A DNA stretch of 64,000 bases from Murimonas intestini. GTDB taxonomy: Bacteria > Bacillota > Clostridia > Lachnospirales > Lachnospiraceae. The stretch spans positions 310,001 through 374,000 of the forward strand of contig QGGY01000004.1 of the NCBI GenBank assembly GCA_003148945.1, in the 5' to 3' direction. The notes under the pieces are model-generated. The model worked only from the letters and a program-made list of their open reading frames with translations, ran no database searches and had not been told where the DNA came from. This document shows, one piece after another, positions 35,094 through 44,413 of the stretch (the first letter of the stretch is position 1; each line of letters begins with the position of its first letter). The position numbers were made by a program, and so were the translations under genes.

Positions 35094-37067
35094 TCAGCAT
35101 ATCTCTGCGCCTGAGGGCATCTTCTTCTCAGGTACCATAAGCGCCAGTTCTCCGTTTTCATCTTCTGCACAGAGCAGCATTCCTTCTGAAAGGACACCTG
35201 CCAGCTTCGCAGGTTTTAAGTTGACCAGCACCATCACTTTCTTGCCTACCATCTCTTCTGCACTGTAATTAGCCTTTATACCAGATACGATCTGTTTTAC
35301 CTGGCTGCCCACACGCACCTGGGAGCAGAGGAGTTTCTTAGATTTTTTCACTTCCTCACAGGCGATGATCTCCCCAACCTGAAACTGCATTTTCATGAAG
35401 TCATCGTATGTGATCTCTTCCTTTGCCTCAATATCAATGACAGGCTCCGCCGGCTTCTCTTCCTCAGCCGCACCGCCTGCTGCTTTTACCTGCTCTTCTC
35501 TGAGCTTCTCCACCTTTTCCAGTACTTCCTTCAAGTCAAGCCTAGCAAATAAGATCTCCGGCTTTTCTGTCACCTTTGTCCCGGACACGTAAGCTCCGTA
35601 GCTGTCCATATGGTCAAATCCACGCTTCTTCGCATTTAGCTGTCCCAGGATCTTTTCTGATGTTTCAGGCATAAATGCTTCCAGCAGCTCTGCACCGATG
35701 GAAATACTCTCTACCAGATTATAAAGTACTGTTGAGAGGCGGTCCTGTCTGCTCTCATCCTTAGCCAGGGCCCAGGGCATTGTCTCATCAATATATTTAT
35801 TGCAGCGTTTAAATAAAGTAAAGATCTCTGTTATAGCGTCTGCCACACGCAGTTCTTCCATCTTGGCTGCCACCTTTTTAGGCGTATCCAGCGCAACTGC
35901 CTTAAGCTCCTCGTCAACAGGCTCTGTCACGCCCTTGTCTGCCACCACTCCGCCAAAATACTTGTTTGACATAGAGATCGTCCTGTTTACAAGATTTCCC
36001 AGGGTATTTGCCAGATCAGAGTTCATCCTCTCGACCATCAGCTCCCAGGAAATAATACCATCATTTTCAAACGGCATTTCATGGAGTACAAAATAACGCA
36101 CAGCATCCACACCAAAGAAATCAACGAGATCATCTGCGTAAAGCACATTTCCCTTAGATTTGCTCATCTTGCCGTCTCCCTGAAGCAGCCACGGATGCCC
36201 GAATATCTGCTTAGGCAGCGGAAGGTCCAGTGCCATCAGGAAAATAGGCCAGTAAATAGTATGGAAACGGATAATATCCTTTCCAATCAGGTGAAGATCT
36301 GCCGGCCAGTCTCTCTTAAACTGCTCTGTACACTCCCCGTCACAGTCATATCCAATTCCGGTAATATAGTTTGTGAGGGCATCCAGCCACACATAAGTCA
36401 CATGCTTTGGATCAAAGCTCACCGGAATGCCCCATTTAAATGAGGTCCTGGATACACAGAGATCCTGAAGTCCCGGCAGCAGGAAATTATTCATCATCTC
36501 ATTTTTCCTGGAAACAGGCTGTATGAACTCAGGATGGGTATTAATATGCTCAATAAGCCTGTCGGCATATTTACTCATTTTAAAGAAATAAGCCTCTTCT
36601 TTTGCCGGCTGTACCTCCCCACCGCAGTCAGGACATTTGCCGTCCGCCAGCTGGGACTCTGTAAAAAAGGATTCACAGGGTGTACAGTACATCCCCTCAT
36701 AATGCCCCTTGTAGATATCTCCCTGGTCATAAAGCTTCTTAAATATTTTCTGGACCTGCTTTTCATGATAGTCATCTGTTGTCCTTATAAATTTATCATA
36801 AGATGTATTCATAAGGTCCCAGATCCTCCTGACCTCAGAAGCCACATTATCCACAAACTGTTTTGGAGTAATGCCGGCATCCTCAGCCTTGATCTCAATC
36901 TTCTGTCCATGCTCATCAGTACCTGTCTGGAAGAAGACATCATATCCCTGCTCCCGCTTAAACCTTGCAATACTGTCTGCCAGCACGATCTCATAAGTAT
37001 TGCCAATATGAGGCTTGCCTGAAGTATAGGCAATAGCCGTAGTTATATAATATTTTTTCTTGTCCAT
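35094..37067 (-). CDS. metG: Methionyl-tRNA synthetase
   Basis: 657 residues from the ATG at 37067 (AAAGGAGG 7 bases upstream). Class I signature 'AYTSGKPHIGNTYE' (HIGH-like) and 'KMSKSKGN' are present, a zinc knot CTPC...CPDC, and a C-terminal tRNA-binding OB domain ('MKMQFQVGEIIACEEVKKSK') after a linker, the long dimeric form. It attaches methionine to both initiator and elongator tRNA-Met. It is preceded by a T-box leader, so expression should rise when tRNA-Met is uncharged. Confidence 0.97.
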   Translation of the reverse strand: MDKKKYYITTAIAYTSGKPHIGNTYEIVLADSIARFKREQGYDVFFQTGTDEHGQKIEIKAEDAGITPKQFVDNVASEVRRIWDLMNTSYDKFIRTTDDYHEKQVQKIFKKLYDQGDIYKGHYEGMYCTPCESFFTESQLADGKCPDCGGEVQPAKEEAYFFKMSKYADRLIEHINTHPEFIQPVSRKNEMMNNFLLPGLQDLCVSRTSFKWGIPVSFDPKHVTYVWLDALTNYITGIGYDCDGECTEQFKRDWPADLHLIGKDIIRFHTIYWPIFLMALDLPLPKQIFGHPWLLQGDGKMSKSKGNVLYADDLVDFFGVDAVRYFVLHEMPFENDGIISWELMVERMNSDLANTLGNLVNRTISMSNKYFGGVVADKGVTEPVDEELKAVALDTPKKVAAKMEELRVADAITEIFTLFKRCNKYIDETMPWALAKDESRQDRLSTVLYNLVESISIGAELLEAFMPETSEKILGQLNAKKRGFDHMDSYGAYVSGTKVTEKPEILFARLDLKEVLEKVEKLREEQVKAAGGAAEEEKPAEPVIDIEAKEEITYDDFMKMQFQVGEIIACEEVKKSKKLLCSQVRVGSQVKQIVSGIKANYSAEEMVGKKVMVLVNLKPAKLAGVLSEGMLLCAEDENGELALMVPEKKMPSGAEIC

Positions 37068-37089
37068 GGGAATTCCTCCTTTAACCCTT

Positions 37090-37461
37090 TTACATTCAGA
37101 ATAAAAAACCTGCCTTCTCAATTTGAGAAGGCAGGATCATCCCGCGTTACCACTTCACTTTATCCATTCCTCACAGAACAGACCTTATCAAGTATACGGC
37201 CCGTCATGACTTCCTATCCAGGAACATAACTCCTCCGACAGAACCATTACACTCAGCCGCTATAACAGGCGGCACCTGTTGCAGCCTTGCAGGACCATCC
37301 TGTTCGGTGCACCACTCAGAAGCCATCTTCCGTCTGCGCTCACATATCCCTCTCAGCATTGACCCGGGGCCCCGGTAAATCTTCCGGTGTGCTCCGTCCG
37401 GCCTTGGGATTTCTCTGTAATGCTCCCGCATACGTACTCTTTTCATCACTGCGTTTTTCTA
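37090..37461 (-). promoter_or_regulatory. T-box leader of metG
   Basis: The minus strand carries the T-box core AGTGGTAACGCGGGATG (37136-37152 region), followed by the terminator CCTGCCTTCTC-AATTTGAGAAGGCAGG and a T run; the core can pair instead to make the antiterminator. Upstream lie AGTGATGAAAAGAGTA and AGAGA boxes expected in Stem I. Uncharged tRNA binding would stabilise the antiterminator. I could not fix the specifier codon by eye; AUG is expected from the gene. Confidence 0.88.
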
Positions 37462-37467
37462 ACCTTA

Positions 37468-37496
37468 AGGCTAACACAAGGCAGCATTTCTGTCAA
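37468..37496 (-). promoter_or_regulatory. Promoter of the metG T-box transcript
   Basis: TTGACA (37491-37496) and TAGCCT (37468-37473) on the minus strand, spacer 17, about 10 bases before the start of the leader. Confidence 0.7.
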
Positions 37497-37522
37497 GGCT
37501 CACCTTCTCTGATTTTGAAGCT

Positions 37523-37567
37523 TACGCACGAAAACACCTCGCGGGACGGTGACGTGTGAATAGTAAC
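37523..37567. repeat. Family A repeat, right end of the 141-bp form
   Basis: 45 bases nearly identical to 8907-8951 (for example CGAAAACACCTCGCGGGACG then GTGACGTGTGAA), with only one or two changes. It begins about 10 bases after the TSUP gene stop. Confidence 0.8.
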
Positions 37568-37577
37568 CCGGATTTCG

Positions 37578-38351
37578 CTACTTTGTCAGCAGATTCACAA
37601 CAAGCATCACCACTCCAAGCACAAACAGCACAGCTCCTGTGATACGGTTTAAGACCTTGGGGGATGCATCATTTGCGATCCTGGCCGCACCCTGGGCGCC
37701 CACAAGCGTTGCGGCAATACAGATCAGCAAGGCCGGAATATCAGGCAGCCCGCCTATTACCATGTGGGATGCCGCCCCAGTAAATGCAGTAAATGACATG
37801 ATAAATACACTTGTTCCAACTGCTGTTTTTAATTCATAGCCAAGGACGCTTGTGAGTATGAGCAGCATCATCATTCCTCCGCCTGCACCGATAAACCCGC
37901 AGACAAAGCCAATCATAATACCGCATACTATTGACTGGATCACTTTAGTCCTGACGCTCTTTCCCTCCTGCACATCCTTTGTGGTCATTACAGGTTTCAG
38001 GATAAATTTAACGCCCAGCAGTACTGTCATAATAATTGAAAAATTGCCCATTGACCTGTTTGGCACAAGAGAGGCAATAAAACTCCCCACAAGTGTAAAG
38101 ACAAGGACTGCACCCATCATAATAAACCCATTCTTAACATCCAGGTTCTTATTTTTTCCATATGTGTACGCTGACGCCGCTGATGCCAGTACATCTGAGG
38201 CAAGTGCTATCCCCACTGCCTGATAAGCGGGAAAGCCCAGAAATGTGATCAGCATGGGCGATATGACGGCTGCCGCGGACATCCCTGCAAATCCCGTTCC
38301 AATCCCGGCTCCCAAACCTGCAATTATGCAGACAATGATCTTAGTTATCAT
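37578..38351 (-). CDS. TSUP family transporter, TauE/SafE type
   Basis: 257 residues with about eight membrane helices in two halves. The family motif 'GFAGMSAAAVISPMLI' near the start recurs as 'GFVCGFIGAGGGMMMLLILT' in the second half. TSUP proteins move sulfite, sulfonates or related small anions. It overlaps the MarR gene by 11 bases, so the regulator and transporter are cotranscribed and the transporter is probably part of what the regulator controls. Substrate unknown. Confidence 0.88.
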   Translation of the reverse strand: MITKIIVCIIAGLGAGIGTGFAGMSAAAVISPMLITFLGFPAYQAVGIALASDVLASAASAYTYGKNKNLDVKNGFIMMGAVLVFTLVGSFIASLVPNRSMGNFSIIMTVLLGVKFILKPVMTTKDVQEGKSVRTKVIQSIVCGIMIGFVCGFIGAGGGMMMLLILTSVLGYELKTAVGTSVFIMSFTAFTGAASHMVIGGLPDIPALLICIAATLVGAQGAARIANDASPKVLNRITGAVLFVLGVVMLVVNLLTK

Positions 38352-38784
38352 ATGTAACTGCCTCCCTTATATTTTCTGCAAACTTCTTTGTGATCTTCTC
38401 AAAAGCCTCCCGTTCCTCAGGCGATACGCCCCTGTATATGATCTCCAGACATCGCTTCTGGGCATTTTGGGCCGCCCGGCAGACCGGCTCTGCTTCCTTT
38501 CGCACCTGAATATGCACAAGCCTGCGGTCTTCTTTATCACTTCTGACATCCAGATACTTCTTTTTTACCAGAATGTCAATTCCCTTGGACACACATGACT
38601 TTGCAAGTCCCCTGTATTCAACAATATCCTTTGCCGTATCGTATCCGGGGTTATTAACCAGGAACAGAAGTATATCCACCTCATTTCTTCCCAGTCCGTA
38701 CTCGCTGCAGACCTGGCCGATCACTTTTTCATACAGCCTGCGCAGCCGCTGTCCTGACATAAGAACCTCTGTCATATCCCGCAT
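38341..38784 (-). CDS. MarR-family regulator
   Basis: 147 residues, with the winged-helix core 'YGLGRNEVDILLFLVNNPGY', recognition region 'YRGLAKSCVSKGIDILVKKK', and wing 'RSDKEDRRLVHIQV'. It heads the operon with the TSUP transporter. An AGTTC-N6-GAACT palindrome covers the region just after the -10 box, a natural autoregulatory operator. Ligand unknown. Confidence 0.88.
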   Translation of the reverse strand: MRDMTEVLMSGQRLRRLYEKVIGQVCSEYGLGRNEVDILLFLVNNPGYDTAKDIVEYRGLAKSCVSKGIDILVKKKYLDVRSDKEDRRLVHIQVRKEAEPVCRAAQNAQKRCLEIIYRGVSPEEREAFEKITKKFAENIREAVTYDN

Positions 38785-38837
38785 TTTAAAGCCTCCTTAC
38801 CGCCCAAAATTAAACCTCCGCTGCCCGTGGAAACAAT

Positions 38838-38870
38838 AGTTCTTCATCGAACTGTTTCTTCACGAACTAT
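38838..38870 (-). promoter_or_regulatory. MarR-type operator over the regulator promoter
   Basis: Palindrome AGTTC (38838-38842) / GAACT (38849-38853) with a 6-base centre, then a weaker repeat GTTTCTTCACGAAC. The minus-strand promoter TTGCTT-N17-TAATAT lies directly upstream (38868-38896), so a bound dimer would block initiation. Confidence 0.65.
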
Positions 38871-38907
38871 ATTATCAGACATCCGGCTCAAAAGCAAGTA
38901 TTAATAT

Positions 38908-39888
38908 TTAACGCGCTGTTACATCCTCATGGCGCAGTCTCGCATACGCCGCTGCCCCTTCCATTCCGGCCGCATCTCCCAGACGGGCAGTAACGATTCT
39001 GCACGCATCTCTGGCCAGTTTCAGGGAATGGGCTTCTACTGTTTTCCTGGTGCTGCATAAGAGCCGCTCTCCTGCCTGTGACATCCCGCCCCCGATGATG
39101 ATCATCTCAGGGTTTAAAAGATTCATAGCTGTTCCCAGGGCAAAGCCCAGCAGCTCTCCTGTCTCCTCAAGCGTTTCAATTGCCGTCCTGTCACCCATAT
39201 CGTAGGCCTCTGAGAGCATATCTGCCGTCACCTTAGAGTAATCTCCTCCTACCCAATCTGTTATGATGGAGGTCCTGCCTTCCCCTATTTTTTCACGCAG
39301 GGTATTTACCATTCCAACGGCGGATACGTACCGCCCCAGGCATCCGGAGCTGCCGCAGTTGCAGGGGCGGCCCTCCCGGAACATATTCATATGGCCGAAT
39401 TCATTAGCGCTCCCCCCGGCTCCGTACAGCATATGTCCATCCACAATGTACGCTGCCCCAAGTCCTGTTCCCAGTGTCAGCATCATCAGATTTTTCATCC
39501 CTTTTCCGGCCCCGAAATACCACTCGCCATACAGGTTCACCCTTGCATCATTGTCTATATAAACCGGTATTCCCAGCCGCTCCCCAAGCCACGAAGAGAC
39601 AGGCACATCCTCCCAGTCGGGAAAGTTTGGCGAAAACCTGGAAACTCCCGCCTTTATGTCCATAAGCCCGGGTACGCCGATACCCATAGCTTCCACTTCT
39701 GAAACACTGATTCCCGTTTCCTCCAGCAGCCCTGTGATACCCTCATACATCCTTTCCAGCACATGCTGCGATCCGTATTCTTTTTCCGTATCCAGGCGCC
39801 TTTCCCCTGCCTTGGCCAGCCCTTCATCAAATATGGCCAGTTTAATATTCGTTCCCCCCAGATCCATTCCTACATAATATTTCTTCAT
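38908..39888 (-). CDS. ROK-family sugar kinase, glucokinase-like
   Basis: 326 residues from the ATG at 39888 with AAGGGGG 5 bases upstream. Phosphate motif 'GMDLGGTNIKLAIF', sugar site 'DNDARVNLYGE', and zinc motif 'EFGHMNMFREGRPCNCGSSG' with CLGR are present. Unlike the repressor at 29078 it has DxGGT and no DNA-binding domain, so it should be an active kinase for glucose, N-acetylmannosamine or a similar hexose. It is monocistronic as far as I can see. Confidence 0.88.
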   Translation of the reverse strand: MKKYYVGMDLGGTNIKLAIFDEGLAKAGERRLDTEKEYGSQHVLERMYEGITGLLEETGISVSEVEAMGIGVPGLMDIKAGVSRFSPNFPDWEDVPVSSWLGERLGIPVYIDNDARVNLYGEWYFGAGKGMKNLMMLTLGTGLGAAYIVDGHMLYGAGGSANEFGHMNMFREGRPCNCGSSGCLGRYVSAVGMVNTLREKIGEGRTSIITDWVGGDYSKVTADMLSEAYDMGDRTAIETLEETGELLGFALGTAMNLLNPEMIIIGGGMSQAGERLLCSTRKTVEAHSLKLARDACRIVTARLGDAAGMEGAAAYARLRHEDVTAR

Positions 39889-39930
39889 ATGAGCCCCCTT
39901 ATTAGATGGATTTTGGCACACTTGTATCAT

Positions 39931-39978
39931 GTTTTCACGGCCTGTGCAGCAATTTCACAGACCTGCTGACTATTTTAC
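39931..39978. repeat. Family C intergenic repeat
   Basis: About 48 bases related to 42517-42565. The shared core reads CAGACCTGCTGA followed by CTATTTTAC or ATAGTTAC, with a second matched block ACGG(C/T)CT(G/T)TGCA about 13 bases upstream. It lies between divergent genes. Confidence 0.6.
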
Positions 39979-40059
39979 AATATTTCAATTGTAATGTAAA
40001 TGTTACGCATAGGAGTTATTTTTTATGCATATCCTGACTACAAAGGCATAACAGGTGAC

Positions 40060-41817
40060 ATGATGCGCAAACCTAAATTATCTACCGTACTAAGGCTGCT
40101 GTTGATTCCGGCTGCCGCCTTCCTTATCTTCTCTGTCTGTTTCTACATACATAAAAGGTCTGAAGCCGGAGAGAACGAAAAATTCACTGATTTTACTACT
40201 AATATGTTCTGTCAGGAACTGCTGGGAAACACACTTAACCTTCACTACACTGTCTCAGATCCTACCATGTATGGCATACAGGATTACCAGGTCACACTGG
40301 GAAGTGCAGAACCGGCAGCCCTGGAGGCTTCCTTTGCAGTCCTGGAAAATTATCAGAACGCCCTGCATGATTTTTCCTACAGCTCTCTCTCAGAAGATAA
40401 CCAGATCACTTATGACATTCTGGACGCTTACCTGAGCACCCAGGAGACTTCTAAGGATTTTCTTCTCTATGATGAACCCCTCGGTCCTACCATCGGTACC
40501 CAGGCACAGCTGCCCGTACTGCTGGCAGAATACAGCTTTCACAGTATAAAGGATATTGAAGACTACCTGGGGCTGCTGGAACAGATGGATGTTTACTATG
40601 GATCTCTTTTACACTATGAACAGGCGAAATCAGCTGCAGGGCTTTTTATGAGCAGCCGTGTAGCTGACAATATCATTGCACAGTGCCAGGCATTTATCCA
40701 GAATCCTTCTGATAATTTTCTGATAACCACCTTTAATGCCAGGGTGGACGCTCTCTCCGGGCTGTCAGAGGAGCAGAAAGCTGAGTATAAAAAAAGAAAC
40801 GGGGATATGGTGTTAAACCATGTCATCCCCGCTTATAAAAATCTTATAGAAGGCCTCACCGCCTTAAATGGAACCGGAAAGAATGATAAGGGCCTCTGCT
40901 GGCTGCCCGACGGCAAAGCATATTACGAATATCTGGTCCATCAAAGTACTGGCTGCTATGCATCCGTGGATACAATACAACAGCGTATCCAGTCTCAGCT
41001 GACTGCTGATTATCAGGCGCTCATGGATCTTGTGGCCCAGAACCCATCCATTTTGAGCACTGCTTCTGCTTATACACAAGGCCCTTCTGACCCGGACGGG
41101 ATGCTGAAAGACTTAAAGCAGAAAATTGCCCAGGACTTTCCTGACCCTCCTGAAGTAAATTTTGAAGTCAAATATGTCGACAGCTCCCTGGAGGACTACT
41201 TAAGCCCGGCGTTCTATCTCACACCGCCAATTGATGATATCACTTCCAATGTTATTTACATTAACAGAGGCTCCGGTTACACACCTCTGGAGCTGTATAC
41301 TACACTGGCACACGAGGGTTATCCCGGACACCTGTACCAGACTGTCTATTCAGCAGAAAAGACCTCCAATCCCATGCGCAGCCTGCTCAGCTTCGGAGGC
41401 TATACGGAGGGCTGGGCCACATATGTGGAAATGTATTCATACGGCCTGGCAGACGTCAAAAAGGATAACGCAGAGCTGTTCCGCCTGAACCGTTCAATCA
41501 TGCTGGGAGTCTCCTCTCTGCTTGACATTGCCATCCATTATCACGGCTACAGCCGTGAAGACACTGCAGCCTATTTAGAAAAACTGGGACTTAAGAACTC
41601 AGATTCATTTTACGACATGATCCTGGAAGCTCCGGCTAACTATCTGAAATATTATGTGGGCTACCTCTGCTTTTCTGATCTGAGAGACAGTGTGAAAAAA
41701 GTACAGGGAGAGAACTTTTCCCTCAAAGATTTCCATGAGGAAGTCCTGACGATCGGCCCGGCCCCATTTTCTGTTCTGGAAAAATATATGAAAAAGGCTT
41801 ATTCTAACGCAGGATAA
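40060..41817 (+). CDS. DUF885 family membrane-anchored metallopeptidase
   Basis: About 585 residues from the ATG pair at 40060-40065 with AGGTG just upstream; the frame also opens at 40000 but that start lacks a ribosome site. An N-terminal helix (about residues 8-30) anchors it outside the cell. The DUF885 active-site region is visible: 'TLAHEGYPGHLYQTV' with two His, and 'GGYTEGWATYVEMYSYGL' with a further Glu, resembling zinc carboxypeptidases of the M32/DUF885 type. Substrates are probably peptides. It is alone, ending in a terminator. Confidence 0.85.
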   Translation: MMRKPKLSTVLRLLLIPAAAFLIFSVCFYIHKRSEAGENEKFTDFTTNMFCQELLGNTLNLHYTVSDPTMYGIQDYQVTLGSAEPAALEASFAVLENYQNALHDFSYSSLSEDNQITYDILDAYLSTQETSKDFLLYDEPLGPTIGTQAQLPVLLAEYSFHSIKDIEDYLGLLEQMDVYYGSLLHYEQAKSAAGLFMSSRVADNIIAQCQAFIQNPSDNFLITTFNARVDALSGLSEEQKAEYKKRNGDMVLNHVIPAYKNLIEGLTALNGTGKNDKGLCWLPDGKAYYEYLVHQSTGCYASVDTIQQRIQSQLTADYQALMDLVAQNPSILSTASAYTQGPSDPDGMLKDLKQKIAQDFPDPPEVNFEVKYVDSSLEDYLSPAFYLTPPIDDITSNVIYINRGSGYTPLELYTTLAHEGYPGHLYQTVYSAEKTSNPMRSLLSFGGYTEGWATYVEMYSYGLADVKKDNAELFRLNRSIMLGVSSLLDIAIHYHGYSREDTAAYLEKLGLKNSDSFYDMILEAPANYLKYYVGYLCFSDLRDSVKKVQGENFSLKDFHEEVLTIGPAPFSVLEKYMKKAYSNAG

Positions 41818-41869
41818 TTACCACTTGCCTGGCGGCGGAAGCCGGACGTATATTGCACAAACCTAAAAA

Positions 41870-41896
41870 CAGGAATCCCAAACACCGGGATTCCTG
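41870..41896. terminator. Intrinsic terminator after the DUF885 gene
   Basis: CAGGAATCCC and GGGATTCCTG around a 7-base loop. An A run precedes it, so on the minus strand it has a T tail and can also terminate the MarR gene. Confidence 0.75.
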
Positions 41897-41945
41897 CCAA
41901 CATATCATATTTTGCCGGGCTTCAGGCATCTGCCCGCTGTCACGC

Positions 41946-42386
41946 CTATTTCCCATAATTCCGGAAGAATTCTTTTAAATTAGTCAGAGAGTGTACCAGC
42001 ACCTCTGTCTCTTCCGGGTCCAAGCCCTGGATCGTAGCCTCTATCATATCCTCATGGAATTTTCTGTGGTGTCCAAAGGCTCTTTTTCCCTTTTCAGTCA
42101 GAGATATGAGCACCACCCTTCTGTCTTTTTCACTTCTCTCCCTGTTGACATATCCTTTTTTCACCAGGTTATTGATGGCGATAGTCAGCGTACCAACAGT
42201 CACGGAAAGGGCTTTGGCAACTGTAGACATACTCTTAGAGCCATCCCGCCCGATTGCCTCGATAACATGCATATCATTATTTGTGATATCCTTAAATTCA
42301 TCTATGATGATAGCTTTTTCCTCTATTGCCATTATATCATTAAATAATTTAACCAGTACCTCATTGAGAGTCTCATAAGTATCCAC
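41946..42386 (-). CDS. MarR-family regulator, FabT-like
   Basis: 146 residues. The start ('LNEVLVKLFNDIMAIEEKAI' then 'FKDITNNDMHVIEAIG'), the HTH 'SMSTVAKALSVTVGTLTIAI' and wing 'RSEKDRRVVLISLTEKG' resemble FabT, the acyl-ACP-responsive repressor of fatty acid synthesis. No fatty acid genes are near it, although fabT is usually next to them, so its target is uncertain; they could be elsewhere or it may be a paralogue. Confidence 0.8.
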   Translation of the reverse strand: MDTYETLNEVLVKLFNDIMAIEEKAIIIDEFKDITNNDMHVIEAIGRDGSKSMSTVAKALSVTVGTLTIAINNLVKKGYVNRERSEKDRRVVLISLTEKGKRAFGHHRKFHEDMIEATIQGLDPEETEVLVHSLTNLKEFFRNYGK

Positions 42387-42516
42387 ACAACCACCCCTTT
42401 CTGACCTTACTTATCCCCATTATACACTACAAAAATAAAAATGTCACCGTATTTTCTTGATTTTCAAACTATTAACAGCAGCTAATGTTAAATACGTATT
42501 TTTGCACCCTTGGATC

Positions 42517-42565
42517 ATTTTCTTACGGTCTTTGCATTTACTGCGCAGACCTGCTGAATAGTTAC
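42517..42565. repeat. Family C intergenic repeat
   Basis: TTTTCTTACGGTCTTTGC followed by CAGACCTGCTGAATAGTTAC, related to 39931-39978; the last part is also found at 56161-56182. Confidence 0.6.
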
Positions 42566-42837
42566 TATTTTTCCATGATACATGTATCATTTTTTGCCGC
42601 ACCGCCAATTTGCTATTTATTACAATCGAATTTGTTGTTTTTGAAATACTCTTGTATATTTTGTCTATATAAATTTTTATTTCTTAAATTTTATATTGTG
42701 ATTATATCTTGTTTTTTATTTACTTATTCCATATTTTCTGTTATATTTTATTTATGTATGCGGAGGCCCAAGGACAGGAGGTGAATACTGAAGGTTTTAT
42801 ACATCCTGCAGGATGCGGGATACTTACAAATGATACG

Positions 42838-42901
42838 TCAAATACCCCGGGCAGACTGCGGGGCACCAAATTTGCATCGCAGAAAGCTGCGGGGTATTTG
42901 A
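42838..42901. repeat. GC-rich inverted repeat in the GPH leader
   Basis: Perfect 12-base arms TCAAATACCCCG (42838-42849) and CGGGGTATTTGA (42890-42901) around 40 bases. It is surrounded by further G/C-rich partial repeats (CTGCGGGGCACC, CTGCGGGGTATT). It could be a mobile palindromic element or a leader structure. Confidence 0.65.
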
Positions 42902-42981
42902 CCCCCTGCGGCAGCCTCCGGATCAGGCAGGCTGAACTCCGGCTCGCTGCCCGCGGGAAAAAATGGGAGGGGGAATATGTA

Positions 42982-44388
42982 ATGAGTGACACTACCCAAG
43001 TCACAATCAAAAAAAATGTACCATGGATGTTTTTTACTGCTTATTTTACAAATCAGATCGGTTCTGCTCTGACCATGCTTTTCCTGACAGTCTTTATCAC
43101 AGAGTATATGGGGATTTCGCCTGCGCTCATGGCTGTCAGCCTGACTGTGGCCCGAATCGCGGATCTTGCGGTCTCACTATTTGCAGGAGCGATCGTCCAG
43201 AAGACCAATATGCGTTTTGGACAGTTCCGTTCCTGGCTGCTTATCATCATGCCAATTGTTCAGGTTGCAACTTTCCTGATCTTTGTAAACCCGAATATTG
43301 GCACAACAGGAAAAGCAGTCCTGATCGGTATCGCTTATTTCTTCACAAGCGCGCCAATGAATATCTTTGTAGTCGTTCATAATTCACTTATGGCCAAAAT
43401 ATCCGGCCCCAATATGGCAAACAGGATGGCAATAACCCCCAGGCTCGTGCAGGGAATCCAGCTGGGAAATATTGTAGCATCCATGATAACACTGCCCCTG
43501 GTCCAGTTCTTTGGCGGAAGTGAAATGACGAAGGGATTTCCAGTAGTGGCTGTATTATTTGGTGTGATAGCCCTCAGCGGACAGGTCCTGATGTTCATAG
43601 GAACTAAAAATTATGATGTTTATAATCCAAATCTCAAAAAGGTGGAGGGCAGTACCCAGTCAGTCAAACTTACCGCAATGTATGGTGAGACTCTGAAAAA
43701 CGGCCAGCTCTGGATCCTGCTCATAACAGATATCCTGCGCCAGACATCAGTATTCGTGCTTTCCGGCATGCTGGGGTATTTCTTTACCTTTGCCGTGGGC
43801 GACTTTACTATGATGAGCAACGGCCTTTTGATCAACAGCCTGGCTGCCTGCGCAGGCGCCTTCTTTGTCGGCCCCTACATAGCGCGCAGGATCGGCAAGA
43901 AAAACTCCAGTATACTCTCTGCAGGCATAGCCTGTATTGCTTACCTGATCCTCGCTTTCTTTGCAAAAGACAACTGGATCATCTACATAAGCTGTACTGC
44001 ATTTGCAGCTCTCGGACTTTCTATCGTAGGTTCTGTGGGCATCAATCTTTACCTGGATGCCGGTGAATATCAGTTCTACAAGACTGGCAAGGATAACCGT
44101 CCTTTTGTTATGTCACTGCAGACAGTACCTATGAAGATAGGCATGACTCTCTCCGGCTCTATTGTAGCTGCCATCCTGTATGAGGCAGGCTACGTACAGC
44201 ATGAGGGTGCTGCCGCAACTATGTCCGACCCGCTGCGCATGGTATTCCTGACCGGTATGCTCGTAGCCATCCTGTATGGCCTGTCTGCAATACTGGTGTC
44301 CGCATTTAAGATAAACGAAGAAAAATCTAAGGAGTATGCAGCCGAAAATGACCGCACACTGAAGGAACGCATGCAGAAACGGCCGTAA
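42982..44388 (+). CDS. GPH-family cation symporter
   Basis: About 468 residues with twelve membrane helices; start at 42982 because GGAGGGGG lies 8 bases upstream. Family features include 'FFTAYFTNQIGSALTMLFL', 'GQFRSWLLIIMPIVQVATFL', and the paired half-repeats of glycoside-pentoside-hexuronide:cation symporters (MelB-like). The gene 25 bases downstream encodes a UroD-like methyltransferase-type protein rather than a glycosidase, so the cargo may be a methylated compound rather than a sugar. That is inference. Confidence 0.85.
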   Translation: MSDTTQVTIKKNVPWMFFTAYFTNQIGSALTMLFLTVFITEYMGISPALMAVSLTVARIADLAVSLFAGAIVQKTNMRFGQFRSWLLIIMPIVQVATFLIFVNPNIGTTGKAVLIGIAYFFTSAPMNIFVVVHNSLMAKISGPNMANRMAITPRLVQGIQLGNIVASMITLPLVQFFGGSEMTKGFPVVAVLFGVIALSGQVLMFIGTKNYDVYNPNLKKVEGSTQSVKLTAMYGETLKNGQLWILLITDILRQTSVFVLSGMLGYFFTFAVGDFTMMSNGLLINSLAACAGAFFVGPYIARRIGKKNSSILSAGIACIAYLILAFFAKDNWIIYISCTAFAALGLSIVGSVGINLYLDAGEYQFYKTGKDNRPFVMSLQTVPMKIGMTLSGSIVAAILYEAGYVQHEGAAATMSDPLRMVFLTGMLVAILYGLSAILVSAFKINEEKSKEYAAENDRTLKERMQKRP

Positions 44389-44413
44389 ATTTATAAGAAA
44401 AGAGGTTAATGAT

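Larger units (their letters stand above)
42387..42981. other. Long intergenic region before the GPH symporter gene
   Basis: 595 bases. 42400-42760 is AT-rich with the family C repeat but no gene I can support. 42765-42960 abruptly turns GC-rich and holds an inverted repeat and several G/C-rich hairpins, suggesting a structured leader or an inserted palindromic element. The reading frame of the symporter extends back through this stretch, but the strong ribosome site lies at its end, so I do not treat it as coding. Confidence 0.5.

Noticed and set aside
37204-37449. Arg-rich 81-codon open frame upstream of metG
   Set aside because: It overlaps the T-box leader, whose RNA landmarks explain the sequence better.
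42709-42981. N-terminal extension of the GPH symporter
   Set aside because: The frame is open by chance through a GC-rich palindromic leader; the strong GGAGGGGG lies just before 42982 and family members begin there.
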